Source: an uncultured Eggerthellaceae bacterium
GTDB taxonomy: Bacteria; Actinomycetota; Coriobacteriia; Coriobacteriales; Eggerthellaceae
Length of the DNA stretch: 35,741 nt
Direction of reading: 5' to 3'
Assembly (NCBI GenBank): GCA_910589135.1
Contig: CAJUSL010000007.1
Location: forward strand, 1,607-37,347
Below, piece after piece: positions 1 to 8,279 of the stretch. The notes below the pieces were generated by a model, which ran no database searches, had not been told where the DNA came from, and worked only from the letters and a program-made list of their open reading frames with translations. Each line of letters begins with the position of its first letter. Positions within the stretch are counted from its first letter, which is position 1. The translations under genes were made by a program, and so were the position numbers.

Positions 1-56
1 ACGTCAACATGATCATCCTCACCATCGACCCGTGCATCAGCTGCACTGAAAGGTAG
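1..56 (+). CDS. echE: Energy-converting [NiFe]-hydrogenase large subunit, C-terminus only (EchE-like)
   Basis: Only the last 17 codons are inside the window; the frame begins at base 3 and ends at the TAG at 54-56. The tail reads DPCISCTER and then stops. DPCxxC is the C-terminal nickel-binding motif of [NiFe]-hydrogenase large subunits, whose two cysteines ligate the Ni-Fe centre. Many large subunits carry a further peptide after this motif that is removed by a maturation protease. Here only three residues follow, as in EchE/CooH-type group 4 hydrogenases, which lack the extension. The next gene encodes an EchF-like ferredoxin subunit 4 nt downstream, which supports the assignment. Everything upstream is outside the window, so completeness cannot be judged. 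Confidence 0.8.
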   Translation, partial: VNMIILTIDPCISCTER

Positions 57-60
57 AAAG

Positions 61-441
61 ATGGGTAGCTTCAAACTAGGCGGAATGACCTTCGGCTCGC
101 TCTTCAAGAAGCCCGAGACCCTTCTGTACCCTTTCGAGAAGAAGGAGCCTTGCGCGGGGATGAAGGGCCACGTCGTCAACGACGTGAGCGACTGCATCCT
201 GTGCGGCATGTGCCAGAAGGCCTGCCCTTGCCAGTGCGTCTCGGTCGACAAGGCCGCCCGCAGGTGGGCGATTGCGCCGTTCATGTGCATCCAGTGCGGA
301 AGCTGCGTGCGCGCATGCCCGACCGACTGCCTGTCGATGAGCCCGGAATACACCCCGGTCGACACCGCCAAGTACCTCAACGAGTTCGAGGTGCCCGAGC
401 GCGAGAAGGCCGCCTGCAGCAAGGCCCAGCCGACCAAATAA
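61..441 (+). CDS. echF: Ech hydrogenase ferredoxin-like subunit EchF, 2x[4Fe-4S]
   Basis: This 126-residue iron-sulfur protein has two canonical CxxCxxCxxxC motifs, CILCGMCQKACP at about residues 41-52 and CIQCGSCVRACP at about 73-84. Each would bind a [4Fe-4S] cluster. The N-terminal stretch with LFKKPETLLYPF followed by a GHVV segment is characteristic of EchF and the related NuoI/HycF subunits. EchF relays electrons from soluble ferredoxin to the small hydrogenase subunit of the membrane-bound proton-reducing complex. The gene starts 4 nt after the echE-like stop, and the ribosome-binding sequence AAAGG overlaps that stop, so the two are one operon. It is probably the last gene of the ech operon, because a gap with a hairpin follows. 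NuoI or formate hydrogenlyase HycF is the alternative, but the length and the neighbour favour Ech. Confidence 0.85.
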   Translation: MGSFKLGGMTFGSLFKKPETLLYPFEKKEPCAGMKGHVVNDVSDCILCGMCQKACPCQCVSVDKAARRWAIAPFMCIQCGSCVRACPTDCLSMSPEYTPVDTAKYLNEFEVPEREKAACSKAQPTK

Positions 442-476
442 GGTCTTTTCTCCACATGCTTGCAAACGCATGTTCG

Positions 477-497
477 AGGGCTACATTTCGCAGCCCT
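477..497 (+). terminator. Possible terminator hairpin after the ech operon
   Basis: AGGGCT at 477-482 and AGCCCT at 492-497 form a perfect 6-bp stem with a 9-nt loop, 36 nt after the echF stop. No run of T follows (the next bases are TACCTGG), so it is a weak intrinsic terminator at best. Confidence 0.3.
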
Positions 498-501
498 TAC
501 C

Positions 502-510
502 TGGTAGAAT
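502..510 (+). promoter_or_regulatory. Candidate extended -10 promoter for the phosphatidyltransferase gene
   Basis: TGGTAGAAT at 502-510 matches the extended -10 form TGnTATAAT with one mismatch in the hexamer. It lies about 50 nt before the TTG start at 560. No convincing -35 box is visible 17 nt upstream, which is acceptable for extended -10 promoters. Confidence 0.35.
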
Positions 511-559
511 CGTGTGTCAGGCAAACACTGACTCGTCACATCGATAGGCAGGTTGCGGC

Positions 560-1201
560 TTGGCGTTCGCTCCGGTCGAAAACGGCAACGAAGAGGAAAT
601 ATCCGACAAGGTCCTGACGGTTCCGAACATCATCTCGGCCGTCAGGCTCCTGCTCGTGCCCGTGTACCTTTGGCTGCTGTTCGACGGCTTCGACGTCGCC
701 GCGCTCGTCCTGTTCTCAATCGCGGCCCTCACCGACTTCGTCGACGGCCAGGTCGCCAGAAGGACGCACCAGGTCTCCCGCCTCGGAAAGCTGCTCGACC
801 CCGCCGTCGACACCGTGCTCATGTTCACCGGCGTCCTCGGCGTCGTGCTCGTCGGGCGGCTTCCCGCGTGGTTCGCCGTCCTCGTCCTCGCGCGCGAGGC
901 GTTTCTCCTCGTGGGAGGCGCCGTGCTCATCAAGGCGCACGGCATCCGCGTCGACGTCGTGTACCCCGGCAAGGTGGCCACCACGCTGCTGTTCGTCGGG
1001 TTCGCCGGCATGTTCCTGAACGCCCCGCTCGTGCCAGGTCTCGGCCTCGTCGGCGTTTCGTGGCTTCCCGGGTTCAACGCGGGCGACTGCGCCCTGTGGG
1101 TATGGTTCGTCTACGCAGGTCTGGCGCTGCAGATCGGCGTCACCGTGTACTACTGCGTGCAGGCCTGGGGCAAGCTTTCCGAGTGCAGGAAGCGCGGGTA
1201 G
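560..1201 (+). CDS. CDP-alcohol phosphatidyltransferase (PgsA/cardiolipin synthase-like)
   Basis: This 213-residue integral membrane enzyme transfers a phosphatidyl group from CDP-diacylglycerol to an alcohol. The family signature D-G-x2-A-R-x8-G-x3-D-x3-D is intact from DGQVAR to LGKLLDPAVD at about residues 63-85. The aspartates bind the metal and the CDP group. Several hydrophobic segments before and after the motif fit the usual six-helix fold. The start is TTG at 560, preceded by AGGCAGG at a 7-nt distance; no ATG gives a full-length protein. The acceptor cannot be read from the sequence: glycerol-3-phosphate (PgsA), phosphatidylglycerol (actinobacterial cardiolipin synthase) or inositol phosphate are all possible. 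A second family member, fused to CinA, sits at 24029-25270 next to recA, where PgsA is expected. This copy may therefore have another role. Confidence 0.75.
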   Translation: MAFAPVENGNEEEISDKVLTVPNIISAVRLLLVPVYLWLLFDGFDVAALVLFSIAALTDFVDGQVARRTHQVSRLGKLLDPAVDTVLMFTGVLGVVLVGRLPAWFAVLVLAREAFLLVGGAVLIKAHGIRVDVVYPGKVATTLLFVGFAGMFLNAPLVPGLGLVGVSWLPGFNAGDCALWVWFVYAGLALQIGVTVYYCVQAWGKLSECRKRG

Positions 1202-1206
1202 CGGCC

Positions 1207-3552
1207 GTGTCGGGCAGAGACGGCGGGACGCAGCGCAGGCGCATTCCCGACTCCCGGCAGAACGAGCCTGCTGCAAGGCCGCTCCGCAGCAGCGGGCCGG
1301 GCAGGGGAGCGCGGCCTTACGTGTCGTCCGGTGGCCCGCGCCGCAATCCCTACCGCACCGACGCGCCCCGTCGCGGAGCCGCTTCCGGAGCAGGGCGCTC
1401 TGCGCGGCCGTCGGACGGCCGCGGGTTCTCCGGGCGCGCTCCACAGCGCTCGAACCCCCGCGCCTCGAGCACACCCCGCCCCGCCCCGCCCTCCGATGCG
1501 CGCTCGCGCCAGCGAGGCGCCGTCGCCCGCCGCCCGCCAGGCGCAACGGCCGCACCGTCGGGCGCGCCAGGCACGGTTCATGCGTTCGGCAGCGCCGTCG
1601 GGCACGCCCTCGCAGCCGTCGGGCGAGCATTCGCCTCGCTTTGGGCCAGAAGCAAGCCCGTCGCCATCGGCATCGTGGTCGTCCTCGTGGTCGCCATCGC
1701 CGCGCTCTTCGGCGCGCTTTCCCCGCACGACCGCATCGAGGAAGGCGTCCATGTCGGCGAGGTGGACGTCTCCGGCATGAACGTCGCCGAGGCGGCGGCG
1801 GCCATCTCGGACAAGTACAGCAACCACCTCAACGCGACGACCGTCTACATCTTCGCCGACGAGGAGACCGCCAAGGACGCCGACATCGAGCTGCAGATCA
1901 TTCAGAACGAGGCGCTTGCCGAGCAGCTGTCCTTCGAGGAGGCGCAGAGCAACAAGAAGCTCTGGATCACGTCCGCGGCGGCCCTCTCGGCCGCCCTTCC
2001 CGCGCAGGAGATGGCCGAGGAAGCCCTGAGGATCGGCGGCGAGCTTGGGTTCTTCGGACGCATGGCCGCAACCGAGGAGGACCTGACCGTCACGCCCCGA
2101 GCCACCTACGACGAGAACCTCCTGGCGGGCCTGATCTCCGACATCAACCTGGCGCTCGGATCGCCGGTCGAGGACTACTCCGTCGCCATCGACGGCGAGA
2201 GCGTCTCGGTCGTCCAGGGCAAGGAGGGCTACCTGCTCGACAACGAGGAGTTCACCGAGCGCCTGAGCGAGGTGCTGCTGGTGGACGCGTCGGCGCTGCA
2301 GAGCTTCGTGGCGGACGTCCGGCCCGCCACCTACCGGGTGGACGAGGGCATGGCGAACGCCGCGAAGGACGCCATCGAGGCGGCAATCCCCGCGTCCGTC
2401 GAGTTCGCCTCCGACGAGAAGACGGTCTCCTTCGACAGGGCGACCCTTCTGAGCTGGGTCGCAACGCGCGCAAGCGAGCGCGACGGCGGCTGGTACCTCG
2501 AGCCGTACATCGACGGCACGCAGGCGTCCAAGGACATACTCGAGGCCGTCAACGTGCATTCCTTCGGCGAAGACGTCACCGTGTCCATCGACGTCGCCGA
2601 GGACGGCGCAGTCCAGGTCCAGTCGAGCAAGGACGTGTCGGTCCCCAACATCGAAGGCGCGCTCGCGTCCCTCGACGGGGACCTGTTCGGCTCGTACCGC
2701 GAAACCCTGCAGCCTTCCCCGGCCGACATCCCGGGGGCCATCGGCATCACCATGAACGACGGCAGGTCGTCCTTCGGACTCGACGAGGCCCTCTCGTACG
2801 GCCTGGTGACCGAGTTCTCCTCGTTCACCACCCAGTTCACCAACACCTCGTCCACCGCGAACCGCCGCGACAACATCCACCTGGTGTCCGACACCATCGG
2901 GAACACCGTGGCGAAGGCCGACGGCGGCACGTGGTCGTTTTTGGACCACGCCGGGCCCATGGACGAGGAGGACGGCTACAAGGACGCGAACCAGATCGTC
3001 GGCGGACGGATGGAGCAAGGCGTCGGGGGCGGGGTGTGCCAGGTCGCCACCACCGTGTTCAACGCGGTCTACGAGGCCGGGCTCGACGTCGACGAGCGGC
3101 ACAACCACAGCCTGTACTCCACCAGCTACCCCGCGGGCCTCGACGCGGCCGTGTCGTATCCGGGCCTCGACCTCGTCTGGTCGAACCAGACCTCCTCCGA
3201 CGTGCTGCTGCGCACCAGCTACACCGACTCCAGCGTCACCGTCACCCTGGTGGGCATCGACCCCGAGCTCGAGGTCGTCACCGAGACGGGCGAGTGGGAG
3301 GAAGGCAAGAAGCACGTCACCGAGTACGAGGTCGACGAGACGCTCAAGGAGGGAGCCTCCTACGTGAAGACGGCGGGCACCGACGGGATGAAGATAAGCG
3401 TCACGCGCTACGTCAAGGACAAGGACGGCAAAAGGGTCGGATGGGACACGTTCCCGTCCGTGTACTCCCCGGTCAACAGGCTCATCGCCTACGGGAAGGG
3501 AAGCGATCTTGCCGCCATCAAGGAGAAGTATGCGGAAAACGAAGAGGAATAG
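1207..3552 (+). CDS. VanW-family membrane protein with peptidoglycan-binding-like region and G5-like tail
   Basis: This 781-residue type II membrane protein has a cytoplasmic N-terminus of about 150 residues that is extremely rich in Arg, Ser, Pro, Ala and Gly. One transmembrane helix follows at about residues 152-172, and the rest is extracytoplasmic. The segment after the helix (VSGMNVAEAAAAI, about 184-196) is typical of the putative peptidoglycan-binding repeats that precede VanW domains. The VanW core spans about 535-680 and includes GGGVCQVATTVFNA near residue 607 and the HNHSLY motif. The last 90 residues resemble a G5 domain. VanW proteins occur in vancomycin-resistance clusters and in many other Gram-positives; their biochemical role is unknown. 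The GTG at 1207, 5 nt after the preceding stop, is the earliest start outside the upstream gene, and GTG 1321 is an alternative. The 3' end overlaps the carboxypeptidase start by 23 bp, so the two are coupled. Confidence 0.8.
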   Translation: MSGRDGGTQRRRIPDSRQNEPAARPLRSSGPGRGARPYVSSGGPRRNPYRTDAPRRGAASGAGRSARPSDGRGFSGRAPQRSNPRASSTPRPAPPSDARSRQRGAVARRPPGATAAPSGAPGTVHAFGSAVGHALAAVGRAFASLWARSKPVAIGIVVVLVVAIAALFGALSPHDRIEEGVHVGEVDVSGMNVAEAAAAISDKYSNHLNATTVYIFADEETAKDADIELQIIQNEALAEQLSFEEAQSNKKLWITSAAALSAALPAQEMAEEALRIGGELGFFGRMAATEEDLTVTPRATYDENLLAGLISDINLALGSPVEDYSVAIDGESVSVVQGKEGYLLDNEEFTERLSEVLLVDASALQSFVADVRPATYRVDEGMANAAKDAIEAAIPASVEFASDEKTVSFDRATLLSWVATRASERDGGWYLEPYIDGTQASKDILEAVNVHSFGEDVTVSIDVAEDGAVQVQSSKDVSVPNIEGALASLDGDLFGSYRETLQPSPADIPGAIGITMNDGRSSFGLDEALSYGLVTEFSSFTTQFTNTSSTANRRDNIHLVSDTIGNTVAKADGGTWSFLDHAGPMDEEDGYKDANQIVGGRMEQGVGGGVCQVATTVFNAVYEAGLDVDERHNHSLYSTSYPAGLDAAVSYPGLDLVWSNQTSSDVLLRTSYTDSSVTVTLVGIDPELEVVTETGEWEEGKKHVTEYEVDETLKEGASYVKTAGTDGMKISVTRYVKDKDGKRVGWDTFPSVYSPVNRLIAYGKGSDLAAIKEKYAENEEE

Positions 3553-4958
3553 GCTCGCCGCCTTGCCGAAGGCCGTGCTGTGCGTGGCCCTCTGCGCATC
3601 GCTCGCGCCTTCCGCCGCGTTCGGCGAGGTGCGCAAGGACGACCTGATCGGCGGCGAAACCGTCGAGCTGCGCGGCATGCCTGCGAGCTCCGCGCCGGCC
3701 ATCGCCGCGAACCATTCCATCCTCGTCGACGACGAAGGCAACGTGTACTTCGAGCGCGCCGCCGACGAACGCGTCCAGATTGCCTCCATCACGAAGATCA
3801 TGACGGCGACCGTCGCGCTCGAATCCGGCGACCTCGACCAGCAGATCGAGGTGAGCGAGCGCGCGGGCGGCACCGGGGAGTCCACGGCGAACCTCGTCGC
3901 GGGCGACACCATGACGCTCAAGGAGGCCCTGGTCGGCCTCATGGTGCCTTCCGGCAACGACGCCGCCGTCGCCATCGCGGAGAACCTTGGCGAGGCTTTC
4001 GTCGAAGAGGCGAAGGCGGCCGGCGAGGACATCGCGGACGCGGACGGCAACCCCGTCGACCTCGACGCCGACGACGCCGCCTACGACGCCTTCGTCGCCA
4101 GGATGAACGAGCGCGCGCGAGCTGGGCTGCAACGACACCAGGTTCGCGAACCCGCACGGGCTCGACTTCGACGAATGGGGCGACGAGGACATGTACAGCA
4201 CGGCGCGCGACGTGGCGACCATGGCCGCGCATGCCATGAAGGACGAGACCTTCCGCGGCATCGTCTCGATGGACGGCGCCACCATGCGCCTGCAGCGCAA
4301 CGGCGCGCCGAAGGACAACGTCTTGAAGTCCACCGACGAGCTGCTGGGCGTCTACGACGGCGCCTGCGGCATCAAGACGGGCACCACCGACAAGGCCGGC
4401 CCGTGCTTCGCCGGCGCCTGCCTGGGCGAAGGCCGCTACCTCTTCGCCGTCGTTCTCGACTCCACCTCGAACGAGCAGCGCTTCGAGGACGCCCGCTCGT
4501 TGTACGAATGGGCGCGCGCCAGCGAGTCCGACTACGCGCTGGCGAACAGCGACCAGACCACGACGATGGAACTCGACGGCGTGACGTCGGAGGTCCCCGT
4601 CTTCGGCTACGCGGCGCTGTCCACCTGGGCCGACCGCACGGTCCCCGTCACGCTCGCCAACCCGCAGGCAAGCGTCAATGTGTCCTCCATCTTCGGCAAC
4701 GTCAGCCAGAGCGCCACCTTCGAGGAGATCCCCGGCGGCGTGCGCGCAGGGGACGTCGTGGGCCACGTCGACTTCTACCAGAACAACGAGGTCGTCGCAT
4801 CGCAGGACCTCGTCGCGTGCGAGAACGTGGACGACCCGAACATCCTCGACTTCCTGGCGTCGGGCTTCCGCGACGTCGTCGGGTTCTTCACGGGCGGCAC
4901 CGAGGAGGCCGAAAGCGTCGTTTTGAACCAGACGCCGCTGCTTCTCGGCAAGAACTGA
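3530..4958 (+). pseudogene. Serine-type D-Ala-D-Ala carboxypeptidase, interrupted by a frameshift
   Basis: This is a penicillin-binding-protein-5-type DD-carboxypeptidase, which trims peptidoglycan pentapeptides outside the membrane. It begins at ATG 3530 with AAGGAG 4 nt upstream and a clear signal peptide ending near AAFGE. The SxxK motif is S86-I-T-K89 and the SxN motif is S141-G-N143. At 4111-4119 a GCGCGCGCG run breaks the frame. Upstream protein runs into an unrelated frame that ends at 4978. The expected sequence (NPHGLDF, then STARDVATMA, then KTGTTDKAG at 4374-4400) continues in the next frame to the TGA at 4956-4958. Two missing bases (GC) or one extra base would restore a protein of about 476 residues. 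The truncated product would lack the catalytic KTG triad. A recent mutation, phase-variable slippage or a sequencing error are all possible. Confidence 0.8.
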
Positions 4959-5014
4959 CGAACAAGCCTTACAATTGAGGGAACGTTTTCTGACGCCTTG
5001 AGAGGATGCCTCGC

Positions 5015-5470
5015 ATGAGCCGTACCTGCCCCGTGTGCCAATCCGCCATAGTCGACGACGCCGCCACGTGCCCCGTCTGCAACTTCCGCCTCACGGAGAC
5101 CACGCAGGAGTTCTGCCCCGTGGTCCCGAAGGTCGCCGGTCGCGCCCTGCACGGCGAGGAGGGCCTGCGTCCGGTGCTGAGGATGGTCCGCGGCCCCCAG
5201 GTGGGGCTCGAGTACCCGCTCGACAGCGACACGATCACGGTCGGCCGCAACCCCGAATGCGACATCTTCCTGAACGACATGACCGTCTCGCGCGAGCACG
5301 CCGAGCTGACGCGCACCGCCGACGTGCTCGTCATCCGCGACCTCCAGTCGTTCAACGGCGTCTGGGTGAACAACCGAACCGTCGCCCAGCACGCGCTGCG
5401 CCCGGGCGACTACGTGCAGATAGGGAAGTACGACTTCATGTACGAGGAACTGCCCGTCGAGGCGGAGTAG
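5015..5470 (+). CDS. Zinc-ribbon/FHA domain protein
   Basis: This 151-residue cytoplasmic protein starts with a small zinc ribbon made of two CxxC pairs (CPVC at about residues 5-8 and 19-22). A forkhead-associated domain follows at about 50-147. The FHA signatures are present: GRNPECDI, SREHAEL and NGVWVNN. They form the loop that recognises phosphothreonine in partners phosphorylated by Ser/Thr kinases. ATG 5015 is preferred over ATG 5006 because GAGAGG directly abuts the latter and is at normal distance from the former. It lies 56 nt after the carboxypeptidase gene and 10 nt before iorA. No kinase gene is in the window, so its partner is unknown. FHA proteins near wall genes in Actinobacteria often take part in growth or division control, which here is only an inference from position. 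Confidence 0.8.
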   Translation: MSRTCPVCQSAIVDDAATCPVCNFRLTETTQEFCPVVPKVAGRALHGEEGLRPVLRMVRGPQVGLEYPLDSDTITVGRNPECDIFLNDMTVSREHAELTRTADVLVIRDLQSFNGVWVNNRTVAQHALRPGDYVQIGKYDFMYEELPVEAE

Positions 5471-5480
5471 GGGGCATTCG

Positions 5481-7208
5481 ATGAAGCTGCTGTCCGGAAA
5501 CGAAGCGGTGGCCCTCGGCGCGAGGGACGCCGGCGCCACGATCGGGGTGGGCTACCCTGGAACGCCTTCCACGGAAACGCTCGAGGCGTTCGCCGCCTTC
5601 GAGGGCGTGCGCGCGGAGTGGTGCACCAACGAGAAGGTGGCCATGGAGGTCGCCATCGGCGCGTCGGCCGCCGGCGCCCGCTCGCTGGTCACCATGAAGC
5701 ACGTCGGCATGAACGTCGCCGCCGACCCGCTGTTCACCGCCGCGTACACGGGGGTGGGAGGGGGCCTCGTCGTGCTCGTCGCCGACGACCCCGGCATGCA
5801 TTCCTCGCAGAACGAGCAGGACTCCCACCATTACGCCGCCGCGGCCCACGTCCTCATGATGGACCCGGCCGACTCGCAGGAGGCCTACGACTTCACGCGC
5901 CAAGCCTACGAGCTTTCCGAGCGCTTCGACGTGCCCGTGTGCATCCGGTCCGAGGTGCGCATCTCGCACACGCGCACGCCCGTCGCGGAAGGGGAGGAGC
6001 GCGCCGAGCGCGCCCGCGTCCCCTACGAGAAGTCCCCGCAGAAGTGGGTCATGATGCCCGCGTACGCCAAACCCCGCAGGATCGACCAGCTGAACCGCAT
6101 CGACGCGATGCGCTCGTGGGCCGACGAGTGCCCCTTCAACAGGACCGAGATGCGCGACGCCTCCGTCGGCGTCGTCTGCGCCGGGGCCGCCTACCAGTAC
6201 GTGCGCGACGCGCTTCCCGACGCTTCCGTCCTGAAGCTGGGCGTCACCTACCCTCTTCCCGCACGGACGGTGCGGGCCTTCGCCGACGGCGTGGACGCCC
6301 TCTACGTCGTCGAGGAGGCGTCCACCTACCTGTCCGACGCGGTGGCGGCGCTGGGCGTGGAGGTCGCCGAGCCCGAGAACCCGCTTCCGGCTGCCGGCGA
6401 GCTCGGCCCCAATGCGATCCGCCTCGCGTTCGGGATTGCGCTGCACGAACATCCCAGCACCGACGTGCCCGTCCCCGCACGGCCGCCGTCGCTGTGCGCG
6501 GGGTGCCCGCACCGCATCGTGTTCAAGGAGCTGAGCCGCATGCGTGCCATCGTCACGGGCGACATCGGCTGCTATACGCTGGGCGCCCTGCCGCCGCTGT
6601 CCGCCATGGACGCCTGCGTCGACATGGGGGCGTCCGTCTCGATGGCCCACGGCTTCGAGCTCGCGATGGCGGGCGAGGACCATCCGCCCATCGTCGCCGT
6701 CATCGGCGACTCCACCTTCGCGCATTCGGGCCTCAGCTCGCTCGTCACCACCGTCTACAACGGAGGAAGCGGCATCGTGTGCATCCTCGACAACCGCACC
6801 ACGGCCATGACGGGGCGCCAAGGCAACCCCTTCAACGGCGTCGCGCTCCAAGGAGGCGACGCGCGCGAGCTCGACATGGAGCGCGTCGTCCGCGCCATCG
6901 GCGTCGAGGACGTGCAGGTGGTCGACCCCAACGACCGCGAAGCGGTCCGCGAATCCCTCAAGGCCGCCCGCGAGGCCGCCGACCGGCTTTCCGTCGTCAT
7001 ATTCAAGCGGCCCTGCGTCCTGCTCGAGCGCACGCGGCAGGAGCCCTACTTCGTCGCCTCGTGCACCGGCTGCGGCGTGTGCGTCACGCTGGGATGCCCC
7101 GCCATCGGCAAGGACGCCGAGACCGGGCTTTCCTACATCGACGCCATGTCCTGCATCGGATGCGGGCAGTGCGCCCAATACTGCCGCTTCAACGCGATTA
7201 CCAGGTAA
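5481..7208 (+). CDS. iorA: Indolepyruvate:ferredoxin oxidoreductase alpha subunit
   Basis: This 575-residue subunit, with IorB, oxidatively decarboxylates aryl pyruvates (indolepyruvate, phenylpyruvate, hydroxyphenylpyruvate) to aryl-acetyl-CoA while reducing ferredoxin. The N-terminus LLSGNEAVALGARDAG with GYPGTPSTE is the classic pyrimidine-binding domain. The thiamine-diphosphate domain includes CAGCPHR and GDIGCYTLGA (near residue 360) and the GDSTFAHSG stretch. Two C-terminal [4Fe-4S] motifs are present at about 528-568 (CTGCGVC with a following GCPAIG, and CIGCGQCAQYC). ATG 5481 follows GAGTAGGGGG. The enzyme is oxygen-sensitive and typical of anaerobes that ferment aromatic amino acids. 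It is the first gene of a compact set with iorB, an ACT protein and an aryl-CoA ligase. Confidence 0.93.
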   Translation: MKLLSGNEAVALGARDAGATIGVGYPGTPSTETLEAFAAFEGVRAEWCTNEKVAMEVAIGASAAGARSLVTMKHVGMNVAADPLFTAAYTGVGGGLVVLVADDPGMHSSQNEQDSHHYAAAAHVLMMDPADSQEAYDFTRQAYELSERFDVPVCIRSEVRISHTRTPVAEGEERAERARVPYEKSPQKWVMMPAYAKPRRIDQLNRIDAMRSWADECPFNRTEMRDASVGVVCAGAAYQYVRDALPDASVLKLGVTYPLPARTVRAFADGVDALYVVEEASTYLSDAVAALGVEVAEPENPLPAAGELGPNAIRLAFGIALHEHPSTDVPVPARPPSLCAGCPHRIVFKELSRMRAIVTGDIGCYTLGALPPLSAMDACVDMGASVSMAHGFELAMAGEDHPPIVAVIGDSTFAHSGLSSLVTTVYNGGSGIVCILDNRTTAMTGRQGNPFNGVALQGGDARELDMERVVRAIGVEDVQVVDPNDREAVRESLKAAREAADRLSVVIFKRPCVLLERTRQEPYFVASCTGCGVCVTLGCPAIGKDAETGLSYIDAMSCIGCGQCAQYCRFNAITR

Positions 7209-7221
7209 GGGGAGGAGCAAC

Positions 7222-7812
7222 ATGGCAACAACCGTCCTGCTCTGCGGCGTGGGAGGCCAGGGAACGATCCTTGCGGCCCACATCCTGGCCCAGGTCGCCC
7301 ACGCGTCCGGCGCCGACGTGAAGGTGTCCGAGATCCATGGCATGTCCCAGCGCGGAGGCGCCGTCACGACCGTCGTCGTGTTCGGCGACGAGGTCGCCTC
7401 CATGGTCTCGGGAACGGGCTGCGCGGACGTCATCGTCGCGTTCGAGGCCATCGAAGCGCTGCGCAACCTCGACCAGCTCAGGCTTGGAGGCACGCTTGTC
7501 GTCAACGATGAAGTGATCAAGCCGGCCTCGGTGCTCACGGGCTCGTTCAGGCTCGAAGGCGACATCCCCGGCGAGCTGGCGGACGCCGGCGCCATCCTGG
7601 TGCCGGCGGAGGAGACCGCGCGCGCCGCCGGGAACCCGAAGGCGTCCAACGTCGTGCTGCTCGGCTGCCTTTCCGCCGAGCTTCCGTTTTCCGTCGACAC
7701 CTGGCAGGACGTCATCGCCAAGAGCGTCCCGCCGAAGACCGTGGAAGTGAACGCGGCCGCCTTCCTGGCCGGCCGCGCGTTCGCGGCGGAGCACGCCGCC
7801 GGGCGCGTCTAG
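7222..7812 (+). CDS. iorB: Indolepyruvate:ferredoxin oxidoreductase beta subunit
   Basis: This 196-residue protein is the gamma-domain subunit of the 2-oxoacid:ferredoxin oxidoreductase family and partners with IorA. The N-terminal GVGGQGTILAAHILAQ is the family signature, followed by EIHGMSQRGGAV, which helps to bind CoA and shape the active site. The length is normal for IorB (about 190-200 residues). Its ATG lies 13 nt after the iorA stop and has a strong GGGGAGGAG ribosome-binding site, so the two are cotranscribed and made in similar amounts. Confidence 0.93.
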   Translation: MATTVLLCGVGGQGTILAAHILAQVAHASGADVKVSEIHGMSQRGGAVTTVVVFGDEVASMVSGTGCADVIVAFEAIEALRNLDQLRLGGTLVVNDEVIKPASVLTGSFRLEGDIPGELADAGAILVPAEETARAAGNPKASNVVLLGCLSAELPFSVDTWQDVIAKSVPPKTVEVNAAAFLAGRAFAAEHAAGRV

Positions 7813-7835
7813 GCGCGCAGGTTCAGGAGGTCACC

Positions 7836-8261
7836 ATGACCGTGTCGCAGATAAGCGTCTTCACCGAGAGCAAACCGGGGCACCTCGCCCGCATCCTCAG
7901 GTCGTTCGAGTCCGCCGACGTCAACGTGCGGGGCTACGCCGTGTCCGACACCGGCGAGTACGGCATCGCGCGCTTCGTCGTCGACGCGCCGGAGAAGGCG
8001 AAGGAGGTGCTGAAGGATGCGGGCGCCGCGTTCACCGTGACGCAGGTGCTCTGCGCGAAGCTTCCCGATAAGCCGGGCGAGCTCGCGCGCATCATGGGGG
8101 TGCTCGCCGCCTGCGGCGTGAACATCTCGTACAGCTACTCCCTGATATCGACCTACATCGTGCTCAGCGCCTCCGACGCCGACGGCGCGGAGCGCGTGCT
8201 TGCAGGCGAGCCGGTCGAGCTCGTCGACCAGGAGGAAATCGCCTCCTTCCGCTTCGTATGA
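7836..8261 (+). CDS. Tandem ACT-domain protein, putative amino-acid sensor
   Basis: This 141-residue protein is made of two consecutive ACT domains (about residues 1-68 and 69-140) and has no catalytic domain. Motifs such as VFTESKPGHLARILR and KLPDKPGELARIMG hold the loop glycines that bind amino acids in ACT dimers. Stand-alone tandem ACT proteins are commonly found beside phenylacetate-CoA ligase and IorAB genes in anaerobes, and they are presumed to sense aromatic or branched amino acids. The start has a near-perfect AGGAGGTC ribosome-binding site. The gene lies 23 nt after iorB and 18 nt before the ligase, inside the operon. The ligand and the target are not shown by the sequence. Confidence 0.85.
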   Translation: MTVSQISVFTESKPGHLARILRSFESADVNVRGYAVSDTGEYGIARFVVDAPEKAKEVLKDAGAAFTVTQVLCAKLPDKPGELARIMGVLAACGVNISYSYSLISTYIVLSASDADGAERVLAGEPVELVDQEEIASFRFV

Positions 8262-8279
8262 TCGGCATGAACGGACGAC

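Noticed and set aside
1150..4050. Very long open frame (966 codons) on the minus strand, antisense to the VanW and carboxypeptidase genes
   Set aside because: Low-complexity Arg/Gly/Val-rich translation with no recognisable domain. GC-rich third positions create such open antisense frames. The same applies to 7809-9650 minus, 19904-22264 plus and 28420-31290 plus.
5006..5014. ATG 5006 as the start of the FHA protein
   Set aside because: The GAGAGG ribosome-binding sequence abuts this ATG with no spacer, whereas ATG 5015 has normal spacing.
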